The notes under the pieces are model-generated. The model had not been told where the DNA came from. It saw only the letters and a list, made by a program, of their open reading frames with translations, and did not search any database. The position numbers were made by a program, and so were the translations under genes. Shown piece after piece: positions 46,647 to 55,389 of a DNA stretch of 64,000 nucleotides. The stretch is from Alkalicoccus daliensis. Lineage in GTDB: Bacteria > Bacillota > Bacilli > Bacillales > Salisediminibacteriaceae. The stretch spans positions 62,001 through 126,000 of the forward strand of contig NZ_FNIL01000001.1 of the NCBI RefSeq assembly GCF_900103955.1, written 5' to 3'. Numbering within the stretch: position 1 is the first letter of the stretch; every line of letters begins with the position of its first letter.

Positions 46647-47273
46647 TTGAAGCACATTCAGACTGCAACTTTTGGACTTGGCTGATTCTGGGGACCCGAT
46701 GGTCAGTTTGGCCGTCTTCAGGGAGTACTGCGGACACGAGCAGGATATGCCGGAGGAGATACAATAAACCCAACCTATAGAAAAATGGGTAATCATACAG
46801 AATGTATTGAAATCGATTATGATCCATTGATAATCAGTTATGAAGATTTACTGCATGAATTTTGGACGCTCCACAGCGGAAAAAACCATGGATACGGCGG
46901 AAGACAATATTTGTCTTTACTTTTGTTTCGTTCTAATGAAGAAAAACAGACGGCTTTGAAAGTGCGTACTATATATGAAGAGCGAAAAGGAAGTAAAATA
47001 GATACTGAATTATCCGCATTTCAAAGCTTCTATCCTGCAGAAAATTATCATCAGAAATACTCCTTAAGAAGGTTTAAGAAAGCTTGGGAACCTTTACAGA
47101 ACCATTTTTCTTCAGAGGAAGATATTAGGGACTCTCTACTGGCTGCCAAGCTCAATGCTGCAGCGCAGGGAGAATTAACGATGAATGAAATTTACAGCAA
47201 TCTTTCATTATGGACTGCCGATGAAAACCAACAACAGGAATGGAAAAAGCTGCTGCAGTCCGTCAAATGGTAG
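46647..47273 (+). CDS. msrA: peptide methionine-S-sulfoxide reductase with UGA at the catalytic position (putative selenoprotein)
   Basis: MsrA reduces methionine-S-sulfoxide in proteins. Read from TTG 46647 (GGAGGG, 7 nt upstream), the frame gives LKHIQTATFGLG, then TGA at 46683-46685, then FWGPDGQFGRLQGVLRTRAGYAGG. In MsrA this is exactly the G-C-F-W active site, so TGA replaces the nucleophile Cys codon. Downstream the frame is fully conserved: INPTYRKMGNHTECIEIDYDPLIISYEDLLHEFW and the C-terminal helices, 208 codons in total. A hairpin after the TGA fits bacterial SECIS rules. I read the protein as containing Sec at residue 13. The sole Cys after it is in HTECIE, so the resolving Cys is unusual. 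The alternative is a nonsense mutation or a sequencing error, in which case only a 162-residue fragment lacking the active site would be made from ATG 46785. Confidence 0.85.
46695..46723 (+). promoter_or_regulatory. candidate bacterial SECIS element in msrA
   Basis: Just after the in-frame UGA the mRNA can form CCC-GAUGGUC, loop AGUUU (46705-46709), GGCCGUC, a UUCA bulge and GGG. Seven base pairs (two G-U) are continuous below the loop, with three more under the bulge. The loop begins 19 nt after the UGA and has G within its first two bases, which meets the published general bacterial SECIS model (loop 16-37 nt from UGA, G in the first two loop positions). Confidence 0.65.
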
Positions 47274-47294
47274 TTGTTAGAAGGAGATATAATT

Positions 47295-49559
47295 ATGAAT
47301 TATCAGGATTCATACCGGCAGGCCCCTGCTTCTTTTCGACATAGAAGCAGAATTCACAGCAGAAAATACGGTATTGCCGGATGGTGGATCACACGCTTTA
47401 GACAGACCGGCGCATGGGATCGAGGATTGGAAGGAGTGCTGGCAGCTATATATATTGCCAGCATATTTGCAGCAGTAATTGGTGCTTTGGGAACGCCGAC
47501 TGGATTAGGTACCTGGATTGATATTATTATTTTTGTTTCAGCAAATACAGGGTTGTTTATACTTGCTGTTTTTCTGCTCAGCTTTCTTATGTCTTTGCTT
47601 TACATACCGCTGCCCAGATTAATCTTCAGTGCCTCTGCCTATACAGCATATCTGGCATATTATATTCAGGAAGAAGCGAGTCTGGGTACTTTTTTTATTA
47701 CTGTAACAACCGGTATATTTATCCTCAGTGCATACGTGCTGGGAAGTTTTTTTCAAATTTGGCTGGGCAGGATGAATATTTTAAAAAAGATCCTTCTGAG
47801 TCTTTTGCCTGCTGCCTGGTTTGTTTTCTTAATTCTATTTCATCCAACAATTGAACAGCACGAATCTGAATCAGCATTTGCCGATGCTGAAAACTCCCCT
47901 TCCTTATCCCTTCCGGACCCTGGAGAGGAAGGAGAGCTTGAAGTAATTCATTTGCATTATGGAAATGGAGAGGATCGTCACAGAGAGCAGTTTAATGAAA
48001 ATGTAGATCTTATTTCTACAAATGTAGATGCCTCGCTGTATATTGAAGAAAATGAATGGCCGGGGTGGCGGACAAGGTTTTGGGGGTTTGATCAAACATC
48101 CCTTCCGCTGAACGGGGAAATGTGGCTCCCTGATGGGCAAGGCCCTTTTCCATTAGTTTTGATTGCCCATGGAAATCATCGCATGGAAAATTTTTCTGAT
48201 GGTGGTTACGGGTATTTAGGAGAGCACCTTGCTTCCCATGGCTATGCGGCAGTTTCAATTGATCAGAATTTTGTTAATTTCTCAAACTGGACTGGTATTC
48301 CGGACGAGGATATGAAACTTCGCGCATGGTTATTTATGCAGCATTTACTCGAGCTGCAGCGGTTTTCTGAAACCGAAGGAAATCTGCTGGAAGGCAAATT
48401 AAATATGGACTCTCTTGCCTTAATCGGTCATTCCCGCGGGGGACAGGCAGTTGCAATGGTTGCTGATCATGAAAGATTTTTTGAAAATGATCCTTCTCTG
48501 GCAGGTATAGAAGAGTTGGAAGTAACTTCTATTGTGGGGATTGCTCCTACAGATCAGGAAGTAGATGATACCCGGCCGGCGCCGGGAAATGTTAATTATC
48601 TTACTTTACATGGAGCACGGGATGGAGATGTACACAATTTCCGTGGAGACAGACAATACAGCAGAACAAGTTTTACGAATGAAGGAGACTTTGTTAAGTC
48701 AGCAGTTTATATTGCAGATGCCAACCACAGTCAATTTAATACTGACTGGGGAAGAGCGGATATGCGGCTGCCTGGAAGTCTGTTTTTAAGCAGGGAGCAG
48801 ATGATGGAGCCGGAAGAGCAGCGGGAGCTTACGAAAGTGTTTATCTCCGCATTTTTTGAAGTGACGCTTCGAGAAAATGAAGAATATCTTCCTTTATTTA
48901 AAGATGTTCGTACCGGGAGGGAATGGCTTCCTGAGACACAGTACGTAACTCGTTATCTGGATACAAGCTATGAACCGCTTGTGACATTTAACAGCAGTAA
49001 CCCGCGTGATACCTTCCCGGAAGGAGTTGAAGCATCCGGGGAGAATTTCACAGAATGGGAGAAAGTTTCAACAGAAGACAGAAAAGGTGGAAACAAGGCA
49101 GCGGATGGAGTTATTTTTGAATGGGATCAGGAAGGAAGCTACACTCTCTCGCTTCCAGAAGAGTACAGGGATAATTATTTCGGTGAGGATTTTAATACTT
49201 TTTCTTTTTCCATGGCACAGATGGATAAAGAATTAGAAAATTATCAGGGAGTGACAGATCCAGAACTGCACATCCGTTTTGTATTTGATGATGGGAATGA
49301 AGTGTCCGCAGCTCTTGATGATTATGACCGTCTTCCAGACTCTGTCTGGACACAGTATTCAAGGTATCCATTTTTAGAAGAGCATTTTAGAGACGGAAAA
49401 TATGACGAAGCCATTCAGCCTGCGTTTCATACGCATATGATTCCTGTAGAAGCCTTTACAGAAGAAAATGTTTTAGGAGACTTAGAAGAGATTATCTTTG
49501 AGTTTTCAGAAGGACCAGGTCGATTAATTATTGATGATATTGGCTTTTTTAGTGAATAG
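47295..49559 (+). CDS. membrane-anchored alpha/beta hydrolase
   Basis: A 754-residue protein. Residues about 45-175 hold four hydrophobic helices. The rest is extracytoplasmic, with an acidic composition typical of salt-adapted proteins. The hydrolase core begins near residue 270: PLVLIAHGNHRMEN (oxyanion segment), nucleophile elbow IGHSRGGQAVAMVADHERFF (Ser about 380), and a likely His in DANHSQFNTDWG. The arrangement resembles chlorophyllase/dienelactone-hydrolase-like acyl hydrolases. A beta-rich domain of about 170 residues follows to the end. ATG 47295 has AGAAGGAGA upstream. It starts 21 nt after msrA and is probably co-transcribed with it. Confidence 0.75.
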   Translation: MNYQDSYRQAPASFRHRSRIHSRKYGIAGWWITRFRQTGAWDRGLEGVLAAIYIASIFAAVIGALGTPTGLGTWIDIIIFVSANTGLFILAVFLLSFLMSLLYIPLPRLIFSASAYTAYLAYYIQEEASLGTFFITVTTGIFILSAYVLGSFFQIWLGRMNILKKILLSLLPAAWFVFLILFHPTIEQHESESAFADAENSPSLSLPDPGEEGELEVIHLHYGNGEDRHREQFNENVDLISTNVDASLYIEENEWPGWRTRFWGFDQTSLPLNGEMWLPDGQGPFPLVLIAHGNHRMENFSDGGYGYLGEHLASHGYAAVSIDQNFVNFSNWTGIPDEDMKLRAWLFMQHLLELQRFSETEGNLLEGKLNMDSLALIGHSRGGQAVAMVADHERFFENDPSLAGIEELEVTSIVGIAPTDQEVDDTRPAPGNVNYLTLHGARDGDVHNFRGDRQYSRTSFTNEGDFVKSAVYIADANHSQFNTDWGRADMRLPGSLFLSREQMMEPEEQRELTKVFISAFFEVTLRENEEYLPLFKDVRTGREWLPETQYVTRYLDTSYEPLVTFNSSNPRDTFPEGVEASGENFTEWEKVSTEDRKGGNKAADGVIFEWDQEGSYTLSLPEEYRDNYFGEDFNTFSFSMAQMDKELENYQGVTDPELHIRFVFDDGNEVSAALDDYDRLPDSVWTQYSRYPFLEEHFRDGKYDEAIQPAFHTHMIPVEAFTEENVLGDLEEIIFEFSEGPGRLIIDDIGFFSE

Positions 49560-49619
49560 AGCACTGATAGAAGTGCTTCAGTTTTCCTATCACAAAAAAT
49601 GAAGGGTTCCCATATAAAT

Positions 49620-49657
49620 AAAAACAGCTCTTGCCAATGTGGCGAGAGCTGTTTTTA
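49620..49657. terminator. bidirectional terminator after hydrolase gene
   Basis: AAAAACAGCTCT pairs with AGAGCTGTTTTT. It separates the hydrolase from the convergent three-gene operon. Confidence 0.92.
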
Positions 49658-49707
49658 TGAAAAAGGTTTGTCCAAGATGTTTTAAATTATAATTCTTTTT
49701 CAAAAAG

Positions 49708-50463
49708 CTATGAAGTTCTTTGGTCTGACACGTTTTTTTCCTTTGATACTGGATCTTCAACGACATAAATATTTTTTTGTTCCGCCACCTGAGAAAGCTG
49801 CTTTAGAAAATCTTCATTATAAGAGGTTACATGAAAAGGCCGTCCTTTATGAACTTCTATTTTATGGCCGCATGTTTTTACTGCACACGTTATTTCTTCA
49901 GCATCAGGTGCAATAACATAAGAATTTCGTTTTTTACATTGTGCACAGGTGATTCTCACAAGATGTGCCAGCGCTTTTTTTTCAAAAGCTCCATTCGTTT
50001 TATCCCGGGAAAGCTTGGATTCCTGCTGAAATAGAAATGCATTTGTAGCAGCTCTGCCTGTTCGTTTAATAAGTGTTTCAAGTTTCAGTTTAGGTTTTTT
50101 ATTTTTTACAGGTCGTTTTATTACTTTAATATTATCGTATTCATCAATCTCAAGAAGTCCATAGCGCTCCGGTACTTCTTCTTTTTTTAATAAGCCCGCA
50201 GGCGTTAAAATATAAGCATATGCGGCTACTGCATCGTAGCCAAGCTCTCCCTGCAGCACTTCATCTCGTAAAAAATCCGAACGGGATGCTTTTACTTCCA
50301 CAATTCGTGCTTCTTTTCGTTTCATATTGATTCCCACAGCATCTGCTGTTCTTTTCCTGCGCTGCACCACAAATTTCACTTCCGTAGCGCACAAGTCTGT
50401 CATTTTTGCTTTTAACCAAAGCAGCGCCTGGTGTTTGAGATGCTGATGCGTGTTACTTTCCAT
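49708..50463 (-). CDS. MmcB-like PD-(D/E)xK nuclease-related protein
   Basis: A soluble 251-residue protein. The N-terminal half (about 10-110) has the restriction-endonuclease-like pattern ADAVGINMKRKEARIVEVKASRSDFLRD, in which D and ExK fit the PD-(D/E)xK active site. It resembles MmcB-family DNA-repair proteins. The C-terminal half contains a zinc-ribbon-like CAQCKKR ... CAVKTCGHK motif (about 178-206), which could bind DNA. ATG 50463 is chosen; an in-frame GTG lies six codons earlier. Last gene of a three-gene minus-strand operon with a DUF456 protein and a small unknown protein. Confidence 0.65.
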   Translation of the reverse strand: MESNTHQHLKHQALLWLKAKMTDLCATEVKFVVQRRKRTADAVGINMKRKEARIVEVKASRSDFLRDEVLQGELGYDAVAAYAYILTPAGLLKKEEVPERYGLLEIDEYDNIKVIKRPVKNKKPKLKLETLIKRTGRAATNAFLFQQESKLSRDKTNGAFEKKALAHLVRITCAQCKKRNSYVIAPDAEEITCAVKTCGHKIEVHKGRPFHVTSYNEDFLKQLSQVAEQKNIYVVEDPVSKEKNVSDQRTS

Positions 50464-50484
50464 AATTTTTTCATCCTCCACCTG

Positions 50485-50970
50485 CTAAAAAATAAATACG
50501 TCCACAAGAAATATTCCAATCAGAATGACTTGAATTAATCCTTTGGCAAACGTACTGGTAAGAAAACCAAATAAAGTTCCGACTGCTACTTTTGCGGCTT
50601 CTTTTGCCGGTTTTTTCTGCGCAAGTTCCGTAAGCATGACAAGTATAAACGGTACTATAAAAATTCCAAATGGAGGAATAATAAAACTTCCTGCAAGCAG
50701 GCCGATCGTAGCAGCAGTCATGCCGTGCTTTGTTGACCCGTATTTTTTCACGAAATACATACTGGCAATGTAGTCTGCAACAAACAATACAATGGTTAAT
50801 AATAAGAGAGAAAGCCAGGTCCACCAGCTTACAGCCCCTCCATCTATTAAAAATGCATAAAGTCCTATTGCTGCCCAGATAACAAGAACAGAAGGAATAA
50901 TAGGATATAATAAACCGATAAAACTTAGTATAAATAAGGCAGCAATCACTACCCAAACAAGCACTTCCAT
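50485..50970 (-). CDS. DUF456 membrane protein
   Basis: 161-residue membrane protein with four to five helices and Gly/Pro-rich loops. LLYPIIPSVLVIWAAIGLYAF and GSTKHGMTAATIGLLAGSFIIPPFGIFIVPFILVMLTEL carry the DUF456 pattern (B. subtilis YqgC-like). Function unknown. AAGGAGGAT precedes ATG on the minus strand. It is 11 nt from the next gene upstream and 21 nt from the nuclease-like gene downstream, so all three form one operon. Confidence 0.88.
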   Translation of the reverse strand: MEVLVWVVIAALFILSFIGLLYPIIPSVLVIWAAIGLYAFLIDGGAVSWWTWLSLLLLTIVLFVADYIASMYFVKKYGSTKHGMTAATIGLLAGSFIIPPFGIFIVPFILVMLTELAQKKPAKEAAKVAVGTLFGFLTSTFAKGLIQVILIGIFLVDVFIF

Positions 50971-50981
50971 GTAAATCCTCC

Positions 50982-51278
50982 TTAAGATAACGGATTTGGC
51001 CGCCCTGCAAAAGCCTGCAGTTTTTTCATTAAATGAGGCGCATTCCGCAGTACATAATAACTTTTCCCCGAACCTCGATAGTTCGGATTTTCCACAATAA
51101 TATTTTTAGCATTTAATGCAGCAACATTTGCTGTAGGAAAAGGAATTAAACATATATGGTCTTTGTTTGTATACTGAAGCAGCCGCCAGAGCGTTTTCTT
51201 TTCTTCCAGGGGAAGTTCTTTTAACGCTGTATACACTGCCTGCTCTGATACAGGAAGATCATGCAGAGATAATTTCAT
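50982..51278 (-). CDS. hypothetical protein, 98 aa
   Basis: Soluble basic protein without a recognised family. The first half (LHDLPVSEQAVYTALKELPLEEKKTLWRLLQYTN) looks like a helix-turn-helix or winged-helix start. The second half (GSGKSYYVLRNAPHLMKKLQAFAGRP) is basic. The GSGKS string is not in a P-loop context. AGGAAGGAG precedes ATG on the minus strand. First gene of the DUF456/nuclease-like operon. Confidence 0.6.
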   Translation of the reverse strand: MKLSLHDLPVSEQAVYTALKELPLEEKKTLWRLLQYTNKDHICLIPFPTANVAALNAKNIIVENPNYRGSGKSYYVLRNAPHLMKKLQAFAGRPNPLS

Positions 51279-51399
51279 TCTCCCTTACTCCTTCCTATCT
51301 TTCATTCGTGATAGAATGCGCTCTATATAGTATAATGGAAAATGGAACCAATCAAAACTATTTGGGATTACTGCAGAGTGATGAAGGAGGAATATTGAA

Positions 51400-52407
51400 A
51401 TGAAAGCGTTTGTACATTTAGGAATATCCGGAGTGGAAAACACTCGCATAGAAGAAATTACATCACCTGAGCCTGGTCCTTTAGAGGTAAAAGTAAAAGT
51501 CATTACAGCTGGACTTAATCATCGCGACTTATTTATTCTTGATAGAAACAAAGAAAAAACACCGCTTGTGCTCGGCTCGGATGCGGCTGGGATCGTAGAA
51601 GAAATTGGCAGCGATGTAGAAGGAATCTCTGTGGGCCAGGAAGTGGTTATTAATCCCGGCTTAAATTGGCCGGAAGAAAGTGAAGCACCGCCGGAAGATT
51701 TCCAGCTTGTTGGTTTTCCGGGCAATGGTACTTTCGCAGAGTTCGCAGTGGTCCCTGCTGCCAACCTGGAACCGAAACCTCCCCATTTTACCTGGGAAGA
51801 GGCAGGGACATTTTCGCTCGCTGCGCTTACTGCTTACCGTGCACTTGTCACACGTGCAAATTTACAGCCTTCCCATACGTTATTGCTGCCTGGAGCCGGC
51901 AGTGGAGCGGTTACTTTTATGCTTTTATTTGCAAAAAAAATAGGTGCCCGGGTGATCGTTACTTCCCGCTCTGAAGAAAAGAGAAAAAGAGCTTTGGAAT
52001 TAGGGGCGGATAAAGCAATAGACAGTGAAGGGGACTGGAACGAGCAGTTGGAAGAAGAGAAAGCAGATATAGTGATAGACACTGTAGGGGCAGTTACCTT
52101 TCAAAAATCGCTGGACCAGTTAAAAAAGGGCGGAACCATGGTTATTTTTGGTGCTTCTGCGGGAGACGAAGTCACCCTGAATCTGCGCTCGTTTTTTTAT
52201 GGACAGTATAATCTGCTCGGCAGCACGATGGGGAGCCATGAGGAATATCAGGATATGCTTGCTTTTATAAGCAAACATAATATTCATCCTGTAGTAGACA
52301 AGGTGTACCCGCTTGAAGAAGCAGCAGAAGCAATGAAGTATTTGGAAAAAGCTTCTCAATTTGGAAAAATAGCATTGAGAGTAGCTGATGAAAAGGAGGA
52401 ACTGTAA
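51400..52407 (+). CDS. MDR-family alcohol dehydrogenase/quinone reductase (YogA-like)
   Basis: Medium-chain dehydrogenase/reductase of 335 residues. The N-terminal GroES-like domain has VITAGLNHRDLFILDRN and PLVLGSDAAGIVEEIGSDVEG. The cofactor loop is LLLPGAGSGAVTFMLLFAKKIGARVIVTSRSEEK, in which the GxGxxG pattern is retained as GAGSGA. The GHE-type zinc ligand of alcohol dehydrogenases reads GSDAAG, so zinc is unlikely and an enoyl/quinone reductase role is possible. AAGGAGG precedes ATG. Its stop overlaps the start of the peptidase gene (TAATG). Confidence 0.85.
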   Translation: MKAFVHLGISGVENTRIEEITSPEPGPLEVKVKVITAGLNHRDLFILDRNKEKTPLVLGSDAAGIVEEIGSDVEGISVGQEVVINPGLNWPEESEAPPEDFQLVGFPGNGTFAEFAVVPAANLEPKPPHFTWEEAGTFSLAALTAYRALVTRANLQPSHTLLLPGAGSGAVTFMLLFAKKIGARVIVTSRSEEKRKRALELGADKAIDSEGDWNEQLEEEKADIVIDTVGAVTFQKSLDQLKKGGTMVIFGASAGDEVTLNLRSFFYGQYNLLGSTMGSHEEYQDMLAFISKHNIHPVVDKVYPLEEAAEAMKYLEKASQFGKIALRVADEKEEL

Positions 52408-54197
52408 TGTATTTTCCCGGTCATAAAGTAGAGCAGTTTTTTCGGACGTATGTCATCCAGAATTTCTCGATTTCTTCAGATGAAAGCCGTCTTTTATTTT
52501 CCACAAATTTAAATGGGAAAATGAATATATGGGCAATGGAACTTCCACATGGCTTTCCTTATTTATTTGCCCATACAGAGCAGTCTGCCCAGTTTATGCA
52601 GGAAGATGAAGATAAACAGTTTGTATTAACTGCTTTAGATGAAGATGGGAATGAGAATTATCAGTTACAGGCAGTTCCTTTTGAAGGAGGCCTGCCCCAG
52701 CCGTTATTTGATGCTCATTCAGGGGAGAAACATTTTTTTCAGGAAATGAAAGAAGACGGAAGTATATATTTCGCAACGAGTAAAGATAATCCTAGTTTTT
52801 TAAGCGGGTATCGGTACCAGCCGGATACAAATTCCTTAACCAAGCTGTATGATGGGAAAAAAGGGGCGACGTTTATTAATGCCGTAAGCCCTGACGGCTC
52901 CAGTATTGTAGTAAGTGAACTGCGTGCAAATACGCATATTGCAGCTTATGCAGTAAATAAGGATGGTGAATGGAAGAATCTCAGCCGTAATCCTGATGAG
53001 GTGCATGTAATTAATGACGCTGTTTTTATTAACGAGGAAGAATTGTATTTTGTAAGTGATGAAAATTCAGAGCATGCGTATATTGTGCATATGAATTTAT
53101 CCACTGGGGAACGTACCTTGGTAATGTCACTTGCGGAAGAAAGCGTGTCTTCCATTAAGTGGCATAAAGAGACCAGTACACTTTTCTTCAGTGTGACAAA
53201 AGGGGTAGAGGATCTATTATATGCCTGGACGCCGGATAAGGATAGTGAACCCAGGCCGCTGCATGCACCTGTAACTGTCCTGCAGCAATTGACAATCTCT
53301 AAAGGCGGCAATGTGTATGTGCTCGGGATGAAAGCAGATGAACCGTTTAACATACATAAGTATGATGGGACACGCTGGTCTTCCATTACAGAAAACAGAG
53401 TGCTTGGAGTTCCCAAGCAGGATATGGTCACCCCGCAAATTGTTACTTATGAGACTTTCGATGAGAAAAAAATTGAATCTCTCTGGTTTCCCGCAAAGCC
53501 GGAAAAATCCAATGGTCATGTTATTTTTTGGCCGCATGGTGGACCACAGGCGGCAGAGCGTAAACAATTTCGTGCAATGTTCCAAAGTTTTCTGAATGAA
53601 GGGTATTCCATCTTTGCCCCTAACTTCCGGGGAAGCACCGGATATGGTGCATCTTTTACGAAGCTTGTAGAACAGGACTGGGGACATGGACCGCGTCTGG
53701 ACTGCGTCGCCGGAATAGAATGGCTTTTTTCAACTGGAAAGTGCTCCAGAGATAAACTGTTTTTGGTGGGTGGAAGTTACGGGGGCTACATGGCGCTGCT
53801 GCTGGCAGGACGTCATGGAGAATATTTCAGGGCAGTAGTAGATATTTTTGGCGTCTCAAATTTGTTTACATTTATGAAGTCTGTGCCTGAACACTGGAAG
53901 CCGATTATGAACCGCTGGCTCGGCGACCCGGAAAAAGATAAGGAGCGCCTGGAGCGGGATTCGCCAATTACCTATTTACGCTCGATGACAAAACCGATGC
54001 TGGTGATTCAGGGTGCGAATGACCCACGGGTAGTAAAAGAAGAATCTGATCAAATTGTGGAAGCACTCCGCCGTCAGGGAACCTCTGTAGATTATGTGGT
54101 GCTGGAAGATGAGGGCCATGGGTTTTCAAAAAAGGAAAATGAAATCCGCGTTTACAAAGATATGCTGAATTTTCTTGCACAGCATCAATCTTCATAA
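52407..54197 (+). CDS. S9-family prolyl oligopeptidase-like serine peptidase
   Basis: Cytosolic peptidase of 596 residues. A beta-propeller of about 340 residues (SRLLFSTNLNGKMNIWAM ..., repeated seven-blade style) precedes an alpha/beta-hydrolase domain. The nucleophile is in VGGSYGGYMALLLAG (Ser about 455). The catalytic Asp is in VIQGANDPRVVKEES, and His in LEDEGHGFSKKEN near the C-terminus. It belongs to the acylaminoacyl-peptidase/YuxL-like branch. No signal peptide. It overlaps the preceding oxidoreductase by one base and is followed by a terminator, so the two form an operon of unknown pathway. Confidence 0.88.
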   Translation: MYFPGHKVEQFFRTYVIQNFSISSDESRLLFSTNLNGKMNIWAMELPHGFPYLFAHTEQSAQFMQEDEDKQFVLTALDEDGNENYQLQAVPFEGGLPQPLFDAHSGEKHFFQEMKEDGSIYFATSKDNPSFLSGYRYQPDTNSLTKLYDGKKGATFINAVSPDGSSIVVSELRANTHIAAYAVNKDGEWKNLSRNPDEVHVINDAVFINEEELYFVSDENSEHAYIVHMNLSTGERTLVMSLAEESVSSIKWHKETSTLFFSVTKGVEDLLYAWTPDKDSEPRPLHAPVTVLQQLTISKGGNVYVLGMKADEPFNIHKYDGTRWSSITENRVLGVPKQDMVTPQIVTYETFDEKKIESLWFPAKPEKSNGHVIFWPHGGPQAAERKQFRAMFQSFLNEGYSIFAPNFRGSTGYGASFTKLVEQDWGHGPRLDCVAGIEWLFSTGKCSRDKLFLVGGSYGGYMALLLAGRHGEYFRAVVDIFGVSNLFTFMKSVPEHWKPIMNRWLGDPEKDKERLERDSPITYLRSMTKPMLVIQGANDPRVVKEESDQIVEALRRQGTSVDYVVLEDEGHGFSKKENEIRVYKDMLNFLAQHQSS

Positions 54198-54215
54198 CAG
54201 ATTTTCATTGAATAT

Positions 54216-54254
54216 AAAAAGGAATCCAAGGCTTTTAGCTGGATTCCTTTTTTT
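54216..54254 (+). terminator. terminator after S9 peptidase gene
   Basis: AAAAAGGAATCCA, loop AGGCTTTTAGC, TGGATTCCTTTTT, then TT. Confidence 0.93.
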
Positions 54255-54411
54255 GCCGTGACCGATCAGCTGACCAAGTCAGAAAAATATTTAATTATTT
54301 GTTTCTTCTCTGATAATTGACTGCGCAGGGGAAGTGTGGTTTAATGAGAACATAAGTTCCCTTATCTGCTGTTTAGCGCTTAAAAAATCGGGTAAAGAAT
54401 ATCACTATTGA

Positions 54412-54579
54412 TTATTGATTCATCTTTTTAAGGATATCTTCACGGGGATCCCAGCAATTGAATTTATATTCCGGCCTGGTATCAAATCCGAGACGAATGC
54501 ATGAATAACGCATACCTTTTTCTGTTTTCACTGCAGAGAAATGTTTGCAGGTGGCACAGCAATGGTAACGGGATGGCAT
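54412..54579 (-). CDS. small Cys-rich protein, 55 aa
   Basis: Short ORF with a strong ribosome binding site (AAGGGGG, 8 nt before ATG). The peptide opens MPSRYHCCATCKHFSAV and ends YKFNCWDPREDILKKM. The five cysteines (CC-x2-C, then two later) and the His suggest a zinc-binding mini-protein. Family not recognised; proteins with a CxxC-x-HF start of this kind are common short hypotheticals in bacilli. Divergent from the MinD-like gene. Confidence 0.6.
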   Translation of the reverse strand: MPSRYHCCATCKHFSAVKTEKGMRYSCIRLGFDTRPEYKFNCWDPREDILKKMNQ

Positions 54580-54656
54580 TTGTATAACCCCCTTTTTGTA
54601 TAGTGTATCAAAAGAAGTCTGTAACTGCTTTATGTTTATAAAGGAGGAGATCGTTC

Positions 54657-55379
54657 ATGACAAAAGTTATTGCATTTACCGCGGGTGAATCAGGCGCCGG
54701 AGTGACGACTGCCGCTGCAAATATAGGAGCTTCTCTTGCACTGGCAGGGAAAAGTGTGCTGCTGGTGGAATTTGACAGCCGATTTTCTCTCCATAAGTAC
54801 GCGGGAATGAAAGCCGGAGGCACAACATATGCCGCTTCTTTATTCTATGCGTTTGCTGTGGTGGAAGAAGCAGGCGAAATAATCAAGGAAGCACGTGACT
54901 CAGAAGCGGATTTTGTTTTGGTTGATCTTGGAAGCAATACAGAGCAGTTCGAACTTCTTTCTTTTTGTGATGAAGTGGTTGTGGTGACAGCATTGGAAGA
55001 AGCTGCATTGCAGCGTACGGATTTTGTGCTCGGACAGTTGGAATCAACTTTCGGCCTGAATCCTAAACTGTTGGTAAACCGTTTTGATGTGGAAGCATCT
55101 GTAGGCGTGGACAAATTGATTGAAAATACACTGACAGACAGAATTGTCGGATTTGTGCTTGATTCTGATTCTTTTTCCTTTTATCAGGATCCGGTTGCAG
55201 TATACCCTACGGAAGAAAATGGACTTCGCTTCCGGCATATCAGCCGTAATTTAAAAGAAGACACCTACCGTAAATACAGAACACTTCACTATCCGCGGTC
55301 TTCAAATAAAACATGGAAAAAAATCACTCGTTTTTTACATGCCGATACAGCAGCAGGGGAGCGGCCACAAGCGAAGTGA
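54657..55379 (+). CDS. MinD/ParA-like ATPase relative with altered P-loop
   Basis: 240-residue member of the SIMIBI family. The first strand is KVIAFTAGESGAGVTTAAANIG (3-24). A normal deviant Walker A is KGGxGKT, but here it reads GESGAGVTT (9-17), and both lysines are gone. The second motif VLLVEFDSR corresponds to the LLIDxDxx strand, and DFVLVDLGSNTEQ to the Walker B-like strand. ATP hydrolysis is therefore doubtful. The C-terminal 45 residues are basic. It starts with GGAGGAG upstream and is followed 10 nt later by a one-helix membrane protein. No ParB, chemotaxis or flagellar gene is adjacent. Confidence 0.7.
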   Translation: MTKVIAFTAGESGAGVTTAAANIGASLALAGKSVLLVEFDSRFSLHKYAGMKAGGTTYAASLFYAFAVVEEAGEIIKEARDSEADFVLVDLGSNTEQFELLSFCDEVVVVTALEEAALQRTDFVLGQLESTFGLNPKLLVNRFDVEASVGVDKLIENTLTDRIVGFVLDSDSFSFYQDPVAVYPTEENGLRFRHISRNLKEDTYRKYRTLHYPRSSNKTWKKITRFLHADTAAGERPQAK

Positions 55380-55389
55380 GGGAATGACT

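Noticed and set aside
46785-47273. Shorter msrA reading from ATG 46785 (162 aa)
   Set aside because: It lacks the active site and any Shine-Dalgarno sequence; the conserved MsrA sequence clearly extends upstream through the TGA.
51063-51077. GSGKS string in the 98-aa protein as a P-loop
   Set aside because: No preceding beta strand/GxxxxGK spacing and no Walker B; the match is accidental.
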